From: Bacteroidaceae bacterium
GTDB lineage: Bacteria; Bacteroidota; Bacteroidia; Bacteroidales; Bacteroidaceae
NCBI GenBank assembly: GCA_017471185.1
Contig: JAFUVZ010000019.1
Coordinates: 1-46,257, forward strand
DNA: 46,257 nt
Reading direction: 5' to 3'
Positions within the stretch are counted from its first letter, which is position 1. Each line of letters opens with the position of its first letter. The notes under the pieces are model-generated. The model saw nothing but the letters and a program-made list of their open reading frames with translations, was not told the DNA's origin and searched no databases. The translations under genes and the position numbers were made by a program. Of this stretch, positions 8,459 through 16,878 are shown one piece after another.

Positions 8459-8490
8459 CAAAGATAGCAGAATGAAATAATATGGGCAAA
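8459..8490 (-). promoter_or_regulatory. Promoter of the TPR-HTH regulator
   Basis: On the minus strand, TTTG (8487-8490), a 20-base spacer and TATCTTTG (8459-8466) make a full Bacteroidota -33/-7 promoter. It leaves a leader of roughly 20 bases before the ATG at 8435. Confidence 0.75.
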
Positions 8491-8500
8491 TGATTGATAT

Positions 8501-8533
8501 AAGAAAAGAGCCGGCTGCGATGCAACCGGCTCT
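8501..8533 (-). terminator. Rho-independent terminator after the PpiD-like gene
   Basis: AGAGCCGG (8507-8514) pairs with CCGGCTCT (8526-8533), and an inner TGC/GCA pair closes a three-base loop. On the minus strand the stem is followed by TTTTCTT. It lies about 20 bases past the PpiD-like stop and just before the next promoter, separating the two transcripts. Confidence 0.85.
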
Positions 8534-8553
8534 CAATACGTTCATATAGGTTA

Positions 8554-10686
8554 TCAGAAGAACAGATAACGTGAATCCTTCACGTTCGCCTTCAGATAGA
8601 GGTCATTGCCAAATGCCTGACGGGCGATATTCACCATATTGTTCTGAACCATCACCTTCTCAACCAATGCGTCATAATTGTCATTGGTCTTGTTCTGAGC
8701 GTATGGCTGAACAACATATACAGCAGCGTTACCCTTCAGAGGAGCGCTTGCAACACCAGTCTTAGCTACTGCTGCATCTGCACTGAGCACAGTCTCAGAA
8801 GCGCCAACGGCTGCTACATAAGCTGGAGTTGAGAAGCTCACACGCTTGATGGTATCGCTAACAGCACCTTCCATGGCCTTCAGCTGGTCAAGAGAAGCAC
8901 CTGCTGCCTTGGCCAGCAACTGTTCACCCTTCTTCTCACGGATCAGCTCACGCTTGATCTCATCCTGTACCAATGCCAATGGACGATAACCCACCTTATT
9001 GATACGGGCTACACCCACCTGCATCAGACGGTCGCTCTCGCCACACTCATACAGGCTTGAAGCATCACCAGCCTTAGCCTCGAACACCCACTTCAGAGCG
9101 TCCTTGGTGTTGCGGATAGAACCGATGGTATGGTCTGAATTCTGAACCTCACCCTGAGTATAGAGACGATAGCCTGCATCCTCAGCATTTGCAACCATCT
9201 TCTCATAAGTGTTGTTTGCAGCTACAAACTCACTGAAATCATTGTATGCCTTGTTGTAAGTCTCCTTACTGAACTCTACAGGACGCTTAACAACAGCTAC
9301 CTTGTACTTAGGCTGTACATTCTTCTTACCCACAACCTCCAGGATCACATTAGCCTGGCTCAGGTTGAGGTTAGTCAGCTGGTTCTGTGGCAGTGTGGTG
9401 ATAGCGTTGATATAACGCAGATTGTCACCATCCACCTGAGCGCCTTCGTAGTTTGCTGAAGTAATCCAAACAGGCTCACCTGTCTGACCATACTTCTGAG
9501 CCAGCTCAGCGAAGTTTGCTCCACCCTTCAGAGCGGTGAAGATGCTGTCTGCCAACTGCTGTGCACGAGCCTGGGTCTCACCAGTCACCTGAATCTGACG
9601 GAACTGGATGGAATCAGCCATATTCACAACCTCCAGCTTCTTGAAGCTGTTCAAGGTATTATCAGCGCTATTGTAGTAAGGGCCAAACACCTCACCGGTC
9701 TTCACAGAGTCCAGACGAGCCACTACATCAGAAGGCAGAGCCTTGGCTGTATAGTAGAGGTCAACGAATGACTGCTCAGAACCTGACTGGCGGATGAATG
9801 TAGTATAGTCAGCAACCTCACCCTTCAGCTGGTCAGTGTATTCTTCCATCTCAGTCTCCAATGCTGCACGGTCAGCATCGCTGGCAACTACCTGAACGTC
9901 GATATAGCGAACGTCACGGGTCTCAACCAGCTGGCGATACTGTTCCTTGTTCTTCTCATAGCGAGCCTTGATCTCAGCATCTGTAACCACTATTGCGGAA
10001 TCCAACAGTGTGCTGTATGGGAGCGCAGCCATCAGGAAGTCAGTCTGGGTAGTACGAGCCTCGAAGTTCTTCTCTGCCTCAACGGAGTTTGACAACAGAG
10101 ACTTGGTCAGCAATGCCTGGTACTTCTCTGCCAGACGGTTCTGGCGAAGAGTCTTCTCGATGAAAGTCCAATATCTGTAAATCTGCTGATACTGCTGAGC
10201 TAATTCAGGAGAAGCGGTAGAGGCATTCATGCTTGAATAGTTCACCAGGAACATGTTCAGCATATCCTTATCAAACGCGCCAGTTGTCTGGTTAACGAAA
10301 GGAGTGCTTGCCAAGATGGGAGCAGTGCCCTGGTTAATAATATCCTGTACTTCTTCATCTGATACAGTCAGACCTAACTTCTGGGCCTCGTTCTCAATCA
10401 GCTGATTGTTTACATAAGCCTGCCAAACCTGATCTTTCACTGCATCGTTCTGCTCGTCTGTCAGAGCGCTAAGTCCCTGTGAGAACTTCACTGCGTCTGA
10501 ATACTCCTCAAAGAGTGTCTGGAAATCCTGAGCAGAAATCTTCTTTCCATTAACTTCACCTACATCCTGTGACTGACGAGGAGCAATCACCTTCCACGCA
10601 TCACCTGCGATGAAGGCGAACAAGCCCAAGGCAATCACACCAATCAACAACGGTCCTTTAGACCTGATTTTTTGTAAAGCTGCCAT
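8554..10686 (-). CDS. PpiD/SurA-like membrane-anchored peptidyl-prolyl isomerase
   Basis: This 710-residue periplasmic folding factor has a single N-terminal membrane anchor (GPLLIGVIALGLFAFIAGDAW). A SurA-N-like chaperone region follows (NGKKISAQDFQTLFEEY and the EVQDIINQGTAPI helix). A parvulin-type region sits around residues 360-420 (FRQIQVTGETQARAQQLADS, then FAELAQKYGQTGEP). The C-terminal part is a second chaperone-like half, as in Bacteroidota PpiD homologues. It probably assists folding of outer-membrane proteins at the Sec exit. It is separated from the upstream CNNM gene by 162 bases with its own -7 box and ends at a strong terminator. Confidence 0.87.
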   Translation of the reverse strand: MAALQKIRSKGPLLIGVIALGLFAFIAGDAWKVIAPRQSQDVGEVNGKKISAQDFQTLFEEYSDAVKFSQGLSALTDEQNDAVKDQVWQAYVNNQLIENEAQKLGLTVSDEEVQDIINQGTAPILASTPFVNQTTGAFDKDMLNMFLVNYSSMNASTASPELAQQYQQIYRYWTFIEKTLRQNRLAEKYQALLTKSLLSNSVEAEKNFEARTTQTDFLMAALPYSTLLDSAIVVTDAEIKARYEKNKEQYRQLVETRDVRYIDVQVVASDADRAALETEMEEYTDQLKGEVADYTTFIRQSGSEQSFVDLYYTAKALPSDVVARLDSVKTGEVFGPYYNSADNTLNSFKKLEVVNMADSIQFRQIQVTGETQARAQQLADSIFTALKGGANFAELAQKYGQTGEPVWITSANYEGAQVDGDNLRYINAITTLPQNQLTNLNLSQANVILEVVGKKNVQPKYKVAVVKRPVEFSKETYNKAYNDFSEFVAANNTYEKMVANAEDAGYRLYTQGEVQNSDHTIGSIRNTKDALKWVFEAKAGDASSLYECGESDRLMQVGVARINKVGYRPLALVQDEIKRELIREKKGEQLLAKAAGASLDQLKAMEGAVSDTIKRVSFSTPAYVAAVGASETVLSADAAVAKTGVASAPLKGNAAVYVVQPYAQNKTNDNYDALVEKVMVQNNMVNIARQAFGNDLYLKANVKDSRYLFF

Positions 10687-10785
10687 ATTTTAGTTTTTAA
10701 GTTTTTAATTCTTTCGTTCTGTTGGAATTGGCTATAAAGCCTTGCTGATTAAGCTAAGCCTCTACCCTATATTCCAAAAACGGTG

Positions 10786-10793
10786 CAAAGGTA
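10786..10793 (-). promoter_or_regulatory. -7 box upstream of the PpiD-like gene
   Basis: TACCTTTG on the minus strand matches TAnnTTTG exactly and is followed by GCACCG. The leader to the ATG at 10686 is about 95 bases. No convincing -33 box was found. Confidence 0.55.
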
Positions 10794-10848
10794 CAAAAAA
10801 ATAGTAATACCCTCTTGCTTTTTTCTTAAAAATTTTCAATTGTTCCAA

Positions 10849-12105
10849 CTATTCGTTCACTTTTAAACGCACCAGTTCTATTTTCGTAGCGGAAACCTTG
10901 ATGATTTTAAACTCAAGATTGTCTATCTTAACCGTTTCATGCAGTTTAGGGAAACTCTGATAACGGTCGAGTATCAGTCCGCCAACGGTAAGATATTCGT
11001 CAGACTCAGGCAGATGAAGGTCGAAAGTGTCATTGACCTTCTCAATCTCCAGTCGTCCCGAAAGCACATACTCATGTTCTGACACTTTCTTGCAAACGTA
11101 GGTAGAGTTATCGTGTTCATCCTCTATTTCACCAAATATTTCCTCCACCAGGTCTTCGAGGGTTATGATGCCGGAGGTTCCTCCGAACTCATCCACTACC
11201 ACAGCCATATTCTGCTTATCTTTGATAAACTTCTTCATAAGGCGTTGTGCCGACATAGTTTCAGGGACTATGGGCATTGGCTTGATGCTCTTCACCCAGT
11301 TGTTCTTGTTGCGGAACATCTCAGCCGAATGGATATACCCCAGGATATTATCGATATTGCCGTCAAATACAATGATACGTGAATTGCCTGACTCGATGAA
11401 GGTATTAATCAACTCTTCCACTGGTGTCTTGACATCCAAAGCCAGAATCTCAGTACGGGGCACCATACAGTCGCGTAGCTTGACAGAAGAGAAGTCGAGT
11501 ACATTCTGGAACATCTTGATTTCAGAGCCGAGCGTCTCTTCATTAAATGCGTGTTCTATGTTGGAATTAACGAAATAGTCGAGGTCAACCTTTCCGAAGA
11601 CCTTCTCCTCCACCTCGCGGTTCACCTTCTGACCCAAGAGCATCAACACCACGTAAGAGAGCATAGACGCGAACTTGGAGATGGGATAAAGCACGATGTA
11701 TAAAATATAAAGAGGTATAGCGAAGATGCGGAGCATCAGGTTTGGATTCATCTTAAAGAATGTCTTGGGCAGGAACTCACCCGTCACGATGATGATCAGG
11801 GTAGAGATGACTGTCTGCAAGAACAGCAACACGAACTCATTGGAGCCGACAAGTTGCTGCAGGTATGGGTCTAAGATCTTCGCCATCAAGATACCATAGA
11901 TGACGAGGGCGATGTTGTTGCCTACCAGCATGGTAGAGATGAAATTGCTGGAATGGCGGAAGAAATGCGAGAGAATGGACGACGTGATACCAGGCTTGCG
12001 GTCCATTTCGAAACGCAGCTTGTCAATCGAGACGAAAGCTATCTCCATGCCTGAGAAGAAGGCTGAGAAAAGTACGGATATCAAGAGGTAAATCAACGTG
12101 TTCAT
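10849..12105 (-). CDS. CNNM/CorC-family membrane protein with CBS pair
   Basis: This 418-residue protein has an N-terminal DUF21/CNNM membrane domain (about residues 1-170) that includes the family motif SAFFSGMEIAFVS. A CBS-domain pair follows (about 205-325, MVPRTEI and GGTSGIITLEDLVEEIFGEI), then a C-terminal CorC_HlyC domain (about 345-415). Family members are linked to magnesium or divalent cation efflux, and older annotations call them hemolysins. GldE of gliding Bacteroidota is a relative, but nothing here ties it to gliding. The ATG at 12105 overlaps the lptC TGA as ATGA, showing tight operon coupling. Confidence 0.88.
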   Translation of the reverse strand: MNTLIYLLISVLFSAFFSGMEIAFVSIDKLRFEMDRKPGITSSILSHFFRHSSNFISTMLVGNNIALVIYGILMAKILDPYLQQLVGSNEFVLLFLQTVISTLIIIVTGEFLPKTFFKMNPNLMLRIFAIPLYILYIVLYPISKFASMLSYVVLMLLGQKVNREVEEKVFGKVDLDYFVNSNIEHAFNEETLGSEIKMFQNVLDFSSVKLRDCMVPRTEILALDVKTPVEELINTFIESGNSRIIVFDGNIDNILGYIHSAEMFRNKNNWVKSIKPMPIVPETMSAQRLMKKFIKDKQNMAVVVDEFGGTSGIITLEDLVEEIFGEIEDEHDNSTYVCKKVSEHEYVLSGRLEIEKVNDTFDLHLPESDEYLTVGGLILDRYQSFPKLHETVKIDNLEFKIIKVSATKIELVRLKVNE

Positions 12106-12824
12106 TTATTAACATCTAATTTTTCTAAAGTCGGCGTTCCTGCTCTTCTTCCTTTCGGAGGTACCGTTGTCGCAGTCACAGTATCGGCTGGTTCGGCATT
12201 CAGGCTGTCAGCAGGAGCGGCAGACATCTTGTCTTCATCCACATAAAAGATGCCTTCGGGCTTGTGGATGGTATATACGGTAAACTGTTGGTTTGACTCA
12301 AATCCACGGCCAGTGATGATTCGGTCAATCTGCTCGATACGGATAAACTTGTCAGAATAGACGCGCTGTGTGTCCTGATTCCAGAAGAGGAGCTCCGTAT
12401 CGAAACGCTCACCCTGCAGGTTCTTGATTTCAACATTACCTCGCAGTTCCCACAGCTTGGTCTTGTCATAATAATAAGCGGTGTCAGACTTGATTTCCGC
12501 CATGACATTGTTGTCCTCGTCAAAATTCTCCAGATACACACCTTGTTCGAAAGACCATCGGGAAGGCTTGAGCTTGTCGAAGACCAGCCAGAGTGGCGTG
12601 GTGATGCGATAACGTATGACTCCTGAATCGGATATCAAAGTAGTCACATCATGAGTCTCAAGCACGGGTAATGAATCGCGGTTCGTGATAGCCTCGCCCA
12701 GGTTTTTCTCCTTGCCGGTGCAAGCGGAGAATAAAAGAAGCATAACCACTGCCACGAAGACAGTGGTTATGCTCATAAGATTATGTATGCGACCTATTGT
12801 CAGTTGCATATAGTCAACACACAT
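12102..12824 (-). CDS. lptC: LptC, LPS export periplasmic protein
   Basis: This 240-residue protein has one N-terminal membrane or lipoprotein-type segment (ITTVFVAVVMLLLFSAC). A beta-jellyroll of the LptC/OstA type follows (RYRITTPLW, then DTAYYYDKTKLWELRGNVEIKN). LptC passes lipopolysaccharide from the LptBFG extractor to LptA across the periplasm. Its start overlaps the upstream TPR stop by one base (TAATG) and its stop overlaps the CNNM start (ATGA). The C-terminal 30 residues are Ala/Thr/Pro-rich and look disordered. The pattern fit and length support the call; an LptA or OstA-like homologue is less likely because of the membrane anchor. Confidence 0.85.
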   Translation of the reverse strand: MCVDYMQLTIGRIHNLMSITTVFVAVVMLLLFSACTGKEKNLGEAITNRDSLPVLETHDVTTLISDSGVIRYRITTPLWLVFDKLKPSRWSFEQGVYLENFDEDNNVMAEIKSDTAYYYDKTKLWELRGNVEIKNLQGERFDTELLFWNQDTQRVYSDKFIRIEQIDRIITGRGFESNQQFTVYTIHKPEGIFYVDEDKMSAAPADSLNAEPADTVTATTVPPKGRRAGTPTLEKLDVNK

Positions 12825-14149
12825 TAGCGAATGGTAGTAGTCTCACCAACAAGACCACCTACAGTCACGCGGTCACCCTTCTTCAGACCCTGCATGAACA
12901 GATCCTCAGACTTCGGGAAGTAACGTGAATAAGTACGGATCAGCTCGTCAGCCTGCTCAGCGCAGCTTGGATCCAAAGTCTTGGCACGCTGCAGACGGTC
13001 AACGCATACGTAATAGGTGCAAGCGTTGAGTGAGCGCTCGTCACTCCAGTTAGGGTTAGCTGCGTAAATCTGAGCCAGCAAGATGTGAGGTGCACCCCAG
13101 TCGTCACGGAAACCGATAGCCTGGTTAGCATATCTCTTAGCGTTACCCCACTGCTTGATGGTTGACAGAGAAGCTGCGATAGCGTAAGCGATTTCAGCCT
13201 TCTTGGCAGGGTCGCTCTCCAACTGCAGAGCCTCGTCGAAGTACTTAACGGCAGTTTCATACTCACCTTTCTTGAAGTACATGTAAGCCACACCGTTAGC
13301 TGCGTCAGCTGTTGGGTTGATACGATACATGTAGTCAGAAGCGGTGAAGTAAACTTCGCTCTCGTTACACTTCATCATACGCAAGATAGCGATGGTGTTC
13401 TTCAAGAAAGCCTCGTTGCTCTTGTTCTGCTCAACCTGAGGACCGAATACGTTCTGCAGAGTCTCGCAGTCAGCCATACCACTGTTGATGAATACAGCGA
13501 GCACGTTCTCCTTGGCTGCTTCCATGTTTTCCTTAGCCTTTTCGTCAGCAGCAGATGCGATAGCCTGGTCGGTCAGGTCAGAAGCCCAGAGGTAGTCTTC
13601 CAGGAACTGGTTGCTGTGGCTCTGGTCAGCCTTCATCACTGCCATAGACTCATTCAGGAAGTTCATGATGGTAGATGCCTTGGTGTTCACACCGTCACCC
13701 TGTACAGACTCCTTAAACCACTGGTAAGCAATCTTGTGGTTCACCTCAGGAGCGTATGTCAGATAGTCAGCGGCCTTGTCAGCCAAAGCGGCAGCGTCAG
13801 ACTTTACCTTAGTACCCTTAGCCCTGAACTCAGGCAGATACTTAGTGCGGAGGTCATACATACCCATCAGCTCGTCAAAATAATTCTTATACTCAGCAGA
13901 GCCCTTCTTATCTGGGGTCAGGAAAGAGTGCAGAATGTCAATCATATCGGAGAAGGTATAGTACTTCATCGTAGGACATTCTTTCAAAACAGCCTTAGTA
14001 GGCTCGTAAGCGTCAGCAAAGTTCTTTGCCTTCACAGCCTCGTGACCAATAGAGCTATTGGTGATACACTCCTGGCTCTGTGCAAAGGCACTGGTAAAAC
14101 CTCCTGCGAGGAGGGCGATTGCAAGTAATTTCTTAATTTTCATTGCCAT
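12824..14149 (-). CDS. TPR-repeat periplasmic protein
   Basis: This 441-residue protein has a signal peptide cleaved after FAQ (residue 24). Its helical repeats include clear TPR motifs (AANGVAYMYFKKGEYETAVKY and IAYAIAASLSTIKQWGNAK, about residues 280-370). It ends with a beta segment GDRVTVGGLVGETTTIR. Such proteins sit beside LptC and barrel genes in Bacteroidales and are assumed to be periplasmic scaffolds; no biochemical role is known to me. A second possible start lies two codons in. It follows the barrel gene by 25 bases and overlaps lptC by one base. Confidence 0.82.
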   Translation of the reverse strand: MAMKIKKLLAIALLAGGFTSAFAQSQECITNSSIGHEAVKAKNFADAYEPTKAVLKECPTMKYYTFSDMIDILHSFLTPDKKGSAEYKNYFDELMGMYDLRTKYLPEFRAKGTKVKSDAAALADKAADYLTYAPEVNHKIAYQWFKESVQGDGVNTKASTIMNFLNESMAVMKADQSHSNQFLEDYLWASDLTDQAIASAADEKAKENMEAAKENVLAVFINSGMADCETLQNVFGPQVEQNKSNEAFLKNTIAILRMMKCNESEVYFTASDYMYRINPTADAANGVAYMYFKKGEYETAVKYFDEALQLESDPAKKAEIAYAIAASLSTIKQWGNAKRYANQAIGFRDDWGAPHILLAQIYAANPNWSDERSLNACTYYVCVDRLQRAKTLDPSCAEQADELIRTYSRYFPKSEDLFMQGLKKGDRVTVGGLVGETTTIR

Positions 14150-14174
14150 TAAATTTAAAGTGTTATTATTATTT

Positions 14175-15452
14175 TTAGTTTACTCTTGTCTTGTAGAACC
14201 AACGCTCGTTGAATGTAACGCCAATGTTGATTCTCAGCTGGTTTTCATTTATCAGGCCTGAGTTCTGACCATTTACCCTCACATACTGCGCAGAGAGGTT
14301 GAAGTAAGAACGCGACCTTATGATAGGAATGGAGAAACCTGCTGAAACGCCCCATTCCGTTGTGGCTCTCTTGCCATCTATCTTATAGTATGGCCGGCTG
14401 TAATACAAGCCCATCCTATACTTAGTCCTCATATAGAACCTCCTGCCTACAGGATCAGGCAGATACTCAGCGCCTAACGACACTTTCGTCATATCCGCAA
14501 ACAATCCATCCTGCCCCATGAACGGCACCTTGCTCCACTGCTGATAGGTAGCGTCCAAACCAACGGTCAGCCTGCCATCATAGATGTAAGCACCACCCAC
14601 GCCTATGGTCATTGGTATGCCGCTCTTGCCTTTAATGTCGGTTGTCGTAACAGTCAACCCCGAAGCGTCTCCAGAAAGAAGAGCGTTGGTCAAGCCAAGC
14701 GCATCCTGTTGATAGGCGTCATTATGTAAATTAAGTTTCGGCGAAAATACTGCACCAAAAGTGGCAAAATGTTTCTTGCCAAACTGGTAGGAGTATTGTG
14801 CGCCAATATCAATCTTCACGCTGTTTACCTTCAGGTCTTCCTCCCTGGTAATACCGTATGCAGACGTATTATAAGGGAAGGTTACCATCATGGCATGCTT
14901 AATGTCACCCCAAAGATAAGAAATATTTGCACCAATTGAAAATTTTCGGTTAATTTTATACGCTAAACCCACATAAGCCTGGTGAAAACCACCCTCTCCG
15001 AAGTAATTCGTGCTATAAGTTTTCTCCTGATCCTCATCCTCCACCGTATTCTCCATATCGTATCCTACATTGGCGAAGGGCAGCAATCCAAAACTCATGC
15101 CGAAGTCCTTGCCAACCCGGAAGTGCATGGTGAGGTAATCAAGACGTGTATTCTTGGCGTTCACCTTATTAGAATTATTATCGAAGTTGGTGTTCTGCAG
15201 CGAAATACCTCCCTCGAAGATGAACGTTAAAGAGTCAACGGCTGTATATGAAGCAGGATTGACGAAGTTAGTATGAGCCTTGTCTCTAATGCCATACGCT
15301 ACACCACCCATAGCCAGGCTGTTGCTTGCACCTTGTTCTGCCAACTGACCATACCCATAGCGGGTATAAGGGGAGTTCGTGTTGTTTTGCGCGAAACCCA
15401 GTCCTGAAACCAAGAGCAGCATCAGCATCAAAAGCGTTTGTCTATATCTCAT
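14175..15452 (-). CDS. Outer-membrane beta-barrel protein (FadL/PorV-like pattern)
   Basis: This 425-residue protein has signal peptide MRYRQTLLMLMLLLVSGLGFAQ. The N-terminal segment NNTNSPYTRYGYGQLAEQG and LAMGGVAYGIRD resemble the start of FadL/OMPP1- and PorV-like barrels. The remainder alternates as membrane beta strands and ends in FNERWFYKTRVN. The frame opens at a TTG at 15485, but the ATG at 15452 places the signal sequence correctly. It is the first gene of the envelope operon (barrel, TPR, lptC, CNNM). It could be a transport channel for hydrophobic compounds; the ligand is not shown by sequence. Confidence 0.8.
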   Translation of the reverse strand: MRYRQTLLMLMLLLVSGLGFAQNNTNSPYTRYGYGQLAEQGASNSLAMGGVAYGIRDKAHTNFVNPASYTAVDSLTFIFEGGISLQNTNFDNNSNKVNAKNTRLDYLTMHFRVGKDFGMSFGLLPFANVGYDMENTVEDEDQEKTYSTNYFGEGGFHQAYVGLAYKINRKFSIGANISYLWGDIKHAMMVTFPYNTSAYGITREEDLKVNSVKIDIGAQYSYQFGKKHFATFGAVFSPKLNLHNDAYQQDALGLTNALLSGDASGLTVTTTDIKGKSGIPMTIGVGGAYIYDGRLTVGLDATYQQWSKVPFMGQDGLFADMTKVSLGAEYLPDPVGRRFYMRTKYRMGLYYSRPYYKIDGKRATTEWGVSAGFSIPIIRSRSYFNLSAQYVRVNGQNSGLINENQLRINIGVTFNERWFYKTRVN

Positions 15453-15502
15453 TTTTCCAAATATAATTCGTACACTATACTTCAAAAGTAGAAATTCGTT
15501 TG

Positions 15503-15533
15503 CAAAGATGCAACTTTTATTTCACGTATCAAA
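15503..15533 (-). promoter_or_regulatory. Promoter of the barrel-TPR-lptC-CNNM operon
   Basis: On the minus strand, TTTG (15530-15533), a 19-base spacer and CATCTTTG (15503-15510) make a near-consensus -33/-7 promoter. The leader to the ATG at 15452 is about 45 bases. Confidence 0.65.
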
Positions 15534-15585
15534 AGTTTTTTTGCCTTAAAGCCGTTAAAAAAATAAAAGTGAGAATAAAAATGCT

Positions 15586-15593
15586 TATCTTTG
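15586..15593 (+). promoter_or_regulatory. -7 box directly before the DUF4105 start
   Basis: TATCTTTG matches TAnnTTTG exactly. Only seven bases separate it from the ATG at 15601, so the transcript should begin at or within a few bases of the start codon (leaderless). No TTTG -33 box was seen at the usual distance. Confidence 0.6.
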
Positions 15594-15600
15594 CACCCGA

Positions 15601-16878
15601 ATGAGACGATTAAGACTGAAATATGGCATCATGTTACTGATGACTTTCTGCCAGCTTACCCTGTGGGCACAGAGAGACAGCTACGCTTTACCTCCCGATA
15701 CGACCGACACCTGGCAGGTGAGTCTCATCACTTGCGGCCCGGGCGTGGAAGTCTATAATCAGTTCGGTCATTCAGCCATCCGCATGAAGAACGATTCGTT
15801 GGGGATAGACCTTATTTATAATTACGGCATTTTCAGTTTCAACACGCCTAATTTCGCCTTGAGGTTTACCTTGGGACAGACCGACTACCAACTGGGCATC
15901 CAGCCTTACCAGGACTTCGTTGACTGGTATGAGTATAGCCGCCGTGACGTAAGGGAACAGGTTCTGAACCTGAGCGTTGAGGAAAAGAACACATTGATTA
16001 ACTTACTGAACGAGAATTATAAGCCCCAGAATAGAGTCTATCGGTACAATTACTTTTATGATAACTGTGCCACGAGGCCCAGGGACTTAATCGAAAAGAG
16101 CCTGAAGGGCGAAATGAGTTATGCCGATGACATGAATACGACAGAGACGGACCATACTTTCCGCAGCATTATTCATGACTTTACAGCTAACAATTCATGG
16201 TCTCAGTTTGGTATTGACCTCTGCTTGGGCAGCAAGGCTGACGAGCCAATATCCCGTCGTACCATGATGTTTATTCCGCTCTATCTGGAGGAATACTTCG
16301 CAACCGCTCAAATAATCCCTCACGAGGGACAAAATAATTCCTCACGAGAAAAAAATAAATCCCTCGTGAGGGAAGAATACGCCCCTGTTCCGTTAGTGAA
16401 GCAAAGCTTACAGCCTGTAGTCATTAATGAAGCAGACAAGCTGAATCCCGATACCCCGTTCACTCCTTTCAGGTGCGCAACGTTCCTGTTCATCGTGACA
16501 ACCGTTTTCACCATCTACGGGATACGTTCTCGTCGGAGCTTATGGGGATTAGACTTGATTTTGTTTTTCGCTGCCGGTGTAGCGGGATGTATTCTCGCAT
16601 TCTTAGCATCTTTTTCCGAGCACCCTGCCATGAGTCCGAACTACCTGTTGCTGTTATTCCAGCCTTTACACCTTATTCTATTACCTTGGTTTATAAATAA
16701 GGTGAAAAAGATGCAGAAGAGCCGCTATCTGACGGCACTGGCCATTGAATTAACATTATTTATCATACTATGGGCGTTCATTCCGCAAAGATTTCCGTTA
16801 GCCATATTGCCTTTGGCATTATGTTTGATAGAACGTTCTGTCAGTAACTGGCTTTTATCACACCAGGAGAAACGATGA
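15601..16878 (+). CDS. DUF4105 protein, probable lipoprotein N-acyltransferase (Lnb)
   Basis: This 425-residue protein has a signal or anchor segment at residues 1-24. A DUF4105 domain follows whose probable catalytic pair is His 57 in FGHSAIR and Cys 156 in YDNCATRPRDLIE, the order seen in NlpC/P60-LRAT-like folds. The C-terminus has about four membrane helices from residue 295 on. As I recall, a DUF4105 protein of Bacteroides was shown to be the lipoprotein N-acyltransferase Lnb, which adds the third acyl chain to lipoproteins; assignment here is by family. Residues 238-259 are encoded by a repeat array. The stop overlaps the next start as ATGA. Confidence 0.82.
   Translation: MRRLRLKYGIMLLMTFCQLTLWAQRDSYALPPDTTDTWQVSLITCGPGVEVYNQFGHSAIRMKNDSLGIDLIYNYGIFSFNTPNFALRFTLGQTDYQLGIQPYQDFVDWYEYSRRDVREQVLNLSVEEKNTLINLLNENYKPQNRVYRYNYFYDNCATRPRDLIEKSLKGEMSYADDMNTTETDHTFRSIIHDFTANNSWSQFGIDLCLGSKADEPISRRTMMFIPLYLEEYFATAQIIPHEGQNNSSREKNKSLVREEYAPVPLVKQSLQPVVINEADKLNPDTPFTPFRCATFLFIVTTVFTIYGIRSRRSLWGLDLILFFAAGVAGCILAFLASFSEHPAMSPNYLLLLFQPLHLILLPWFINKVKKMQKSRYLTALAIELTLFIILWAFIPQRFPLAILPLALCLIERSVSNWLLSHQEKR
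16311..16376 (+). repeat. Three tandem 22-base palindromic repeats inside the DUF4105 gene
   Basis: Three 22-base units occupy 16311-16376. Their cores are TCCCTCACGAGGGA (16316-16329), TTCCTCACGAGAA (16338-16350) and TCCCTCGTGAGGGA (16360-16373). The third core is the exact reverse complement of the first, so the array can fold into a hairpin with 14-base arms. The 66 bases keep the reading frame and encode a polar linker between the catalytic and membrane parts. Confidence 0.8.

Noticed and set aside
13616-14128. 170-residue plus-strand open frame in the TPR gene
   Set aside because: Antisense to a clear TPR protein with a signal peptide; no domain or start signals.
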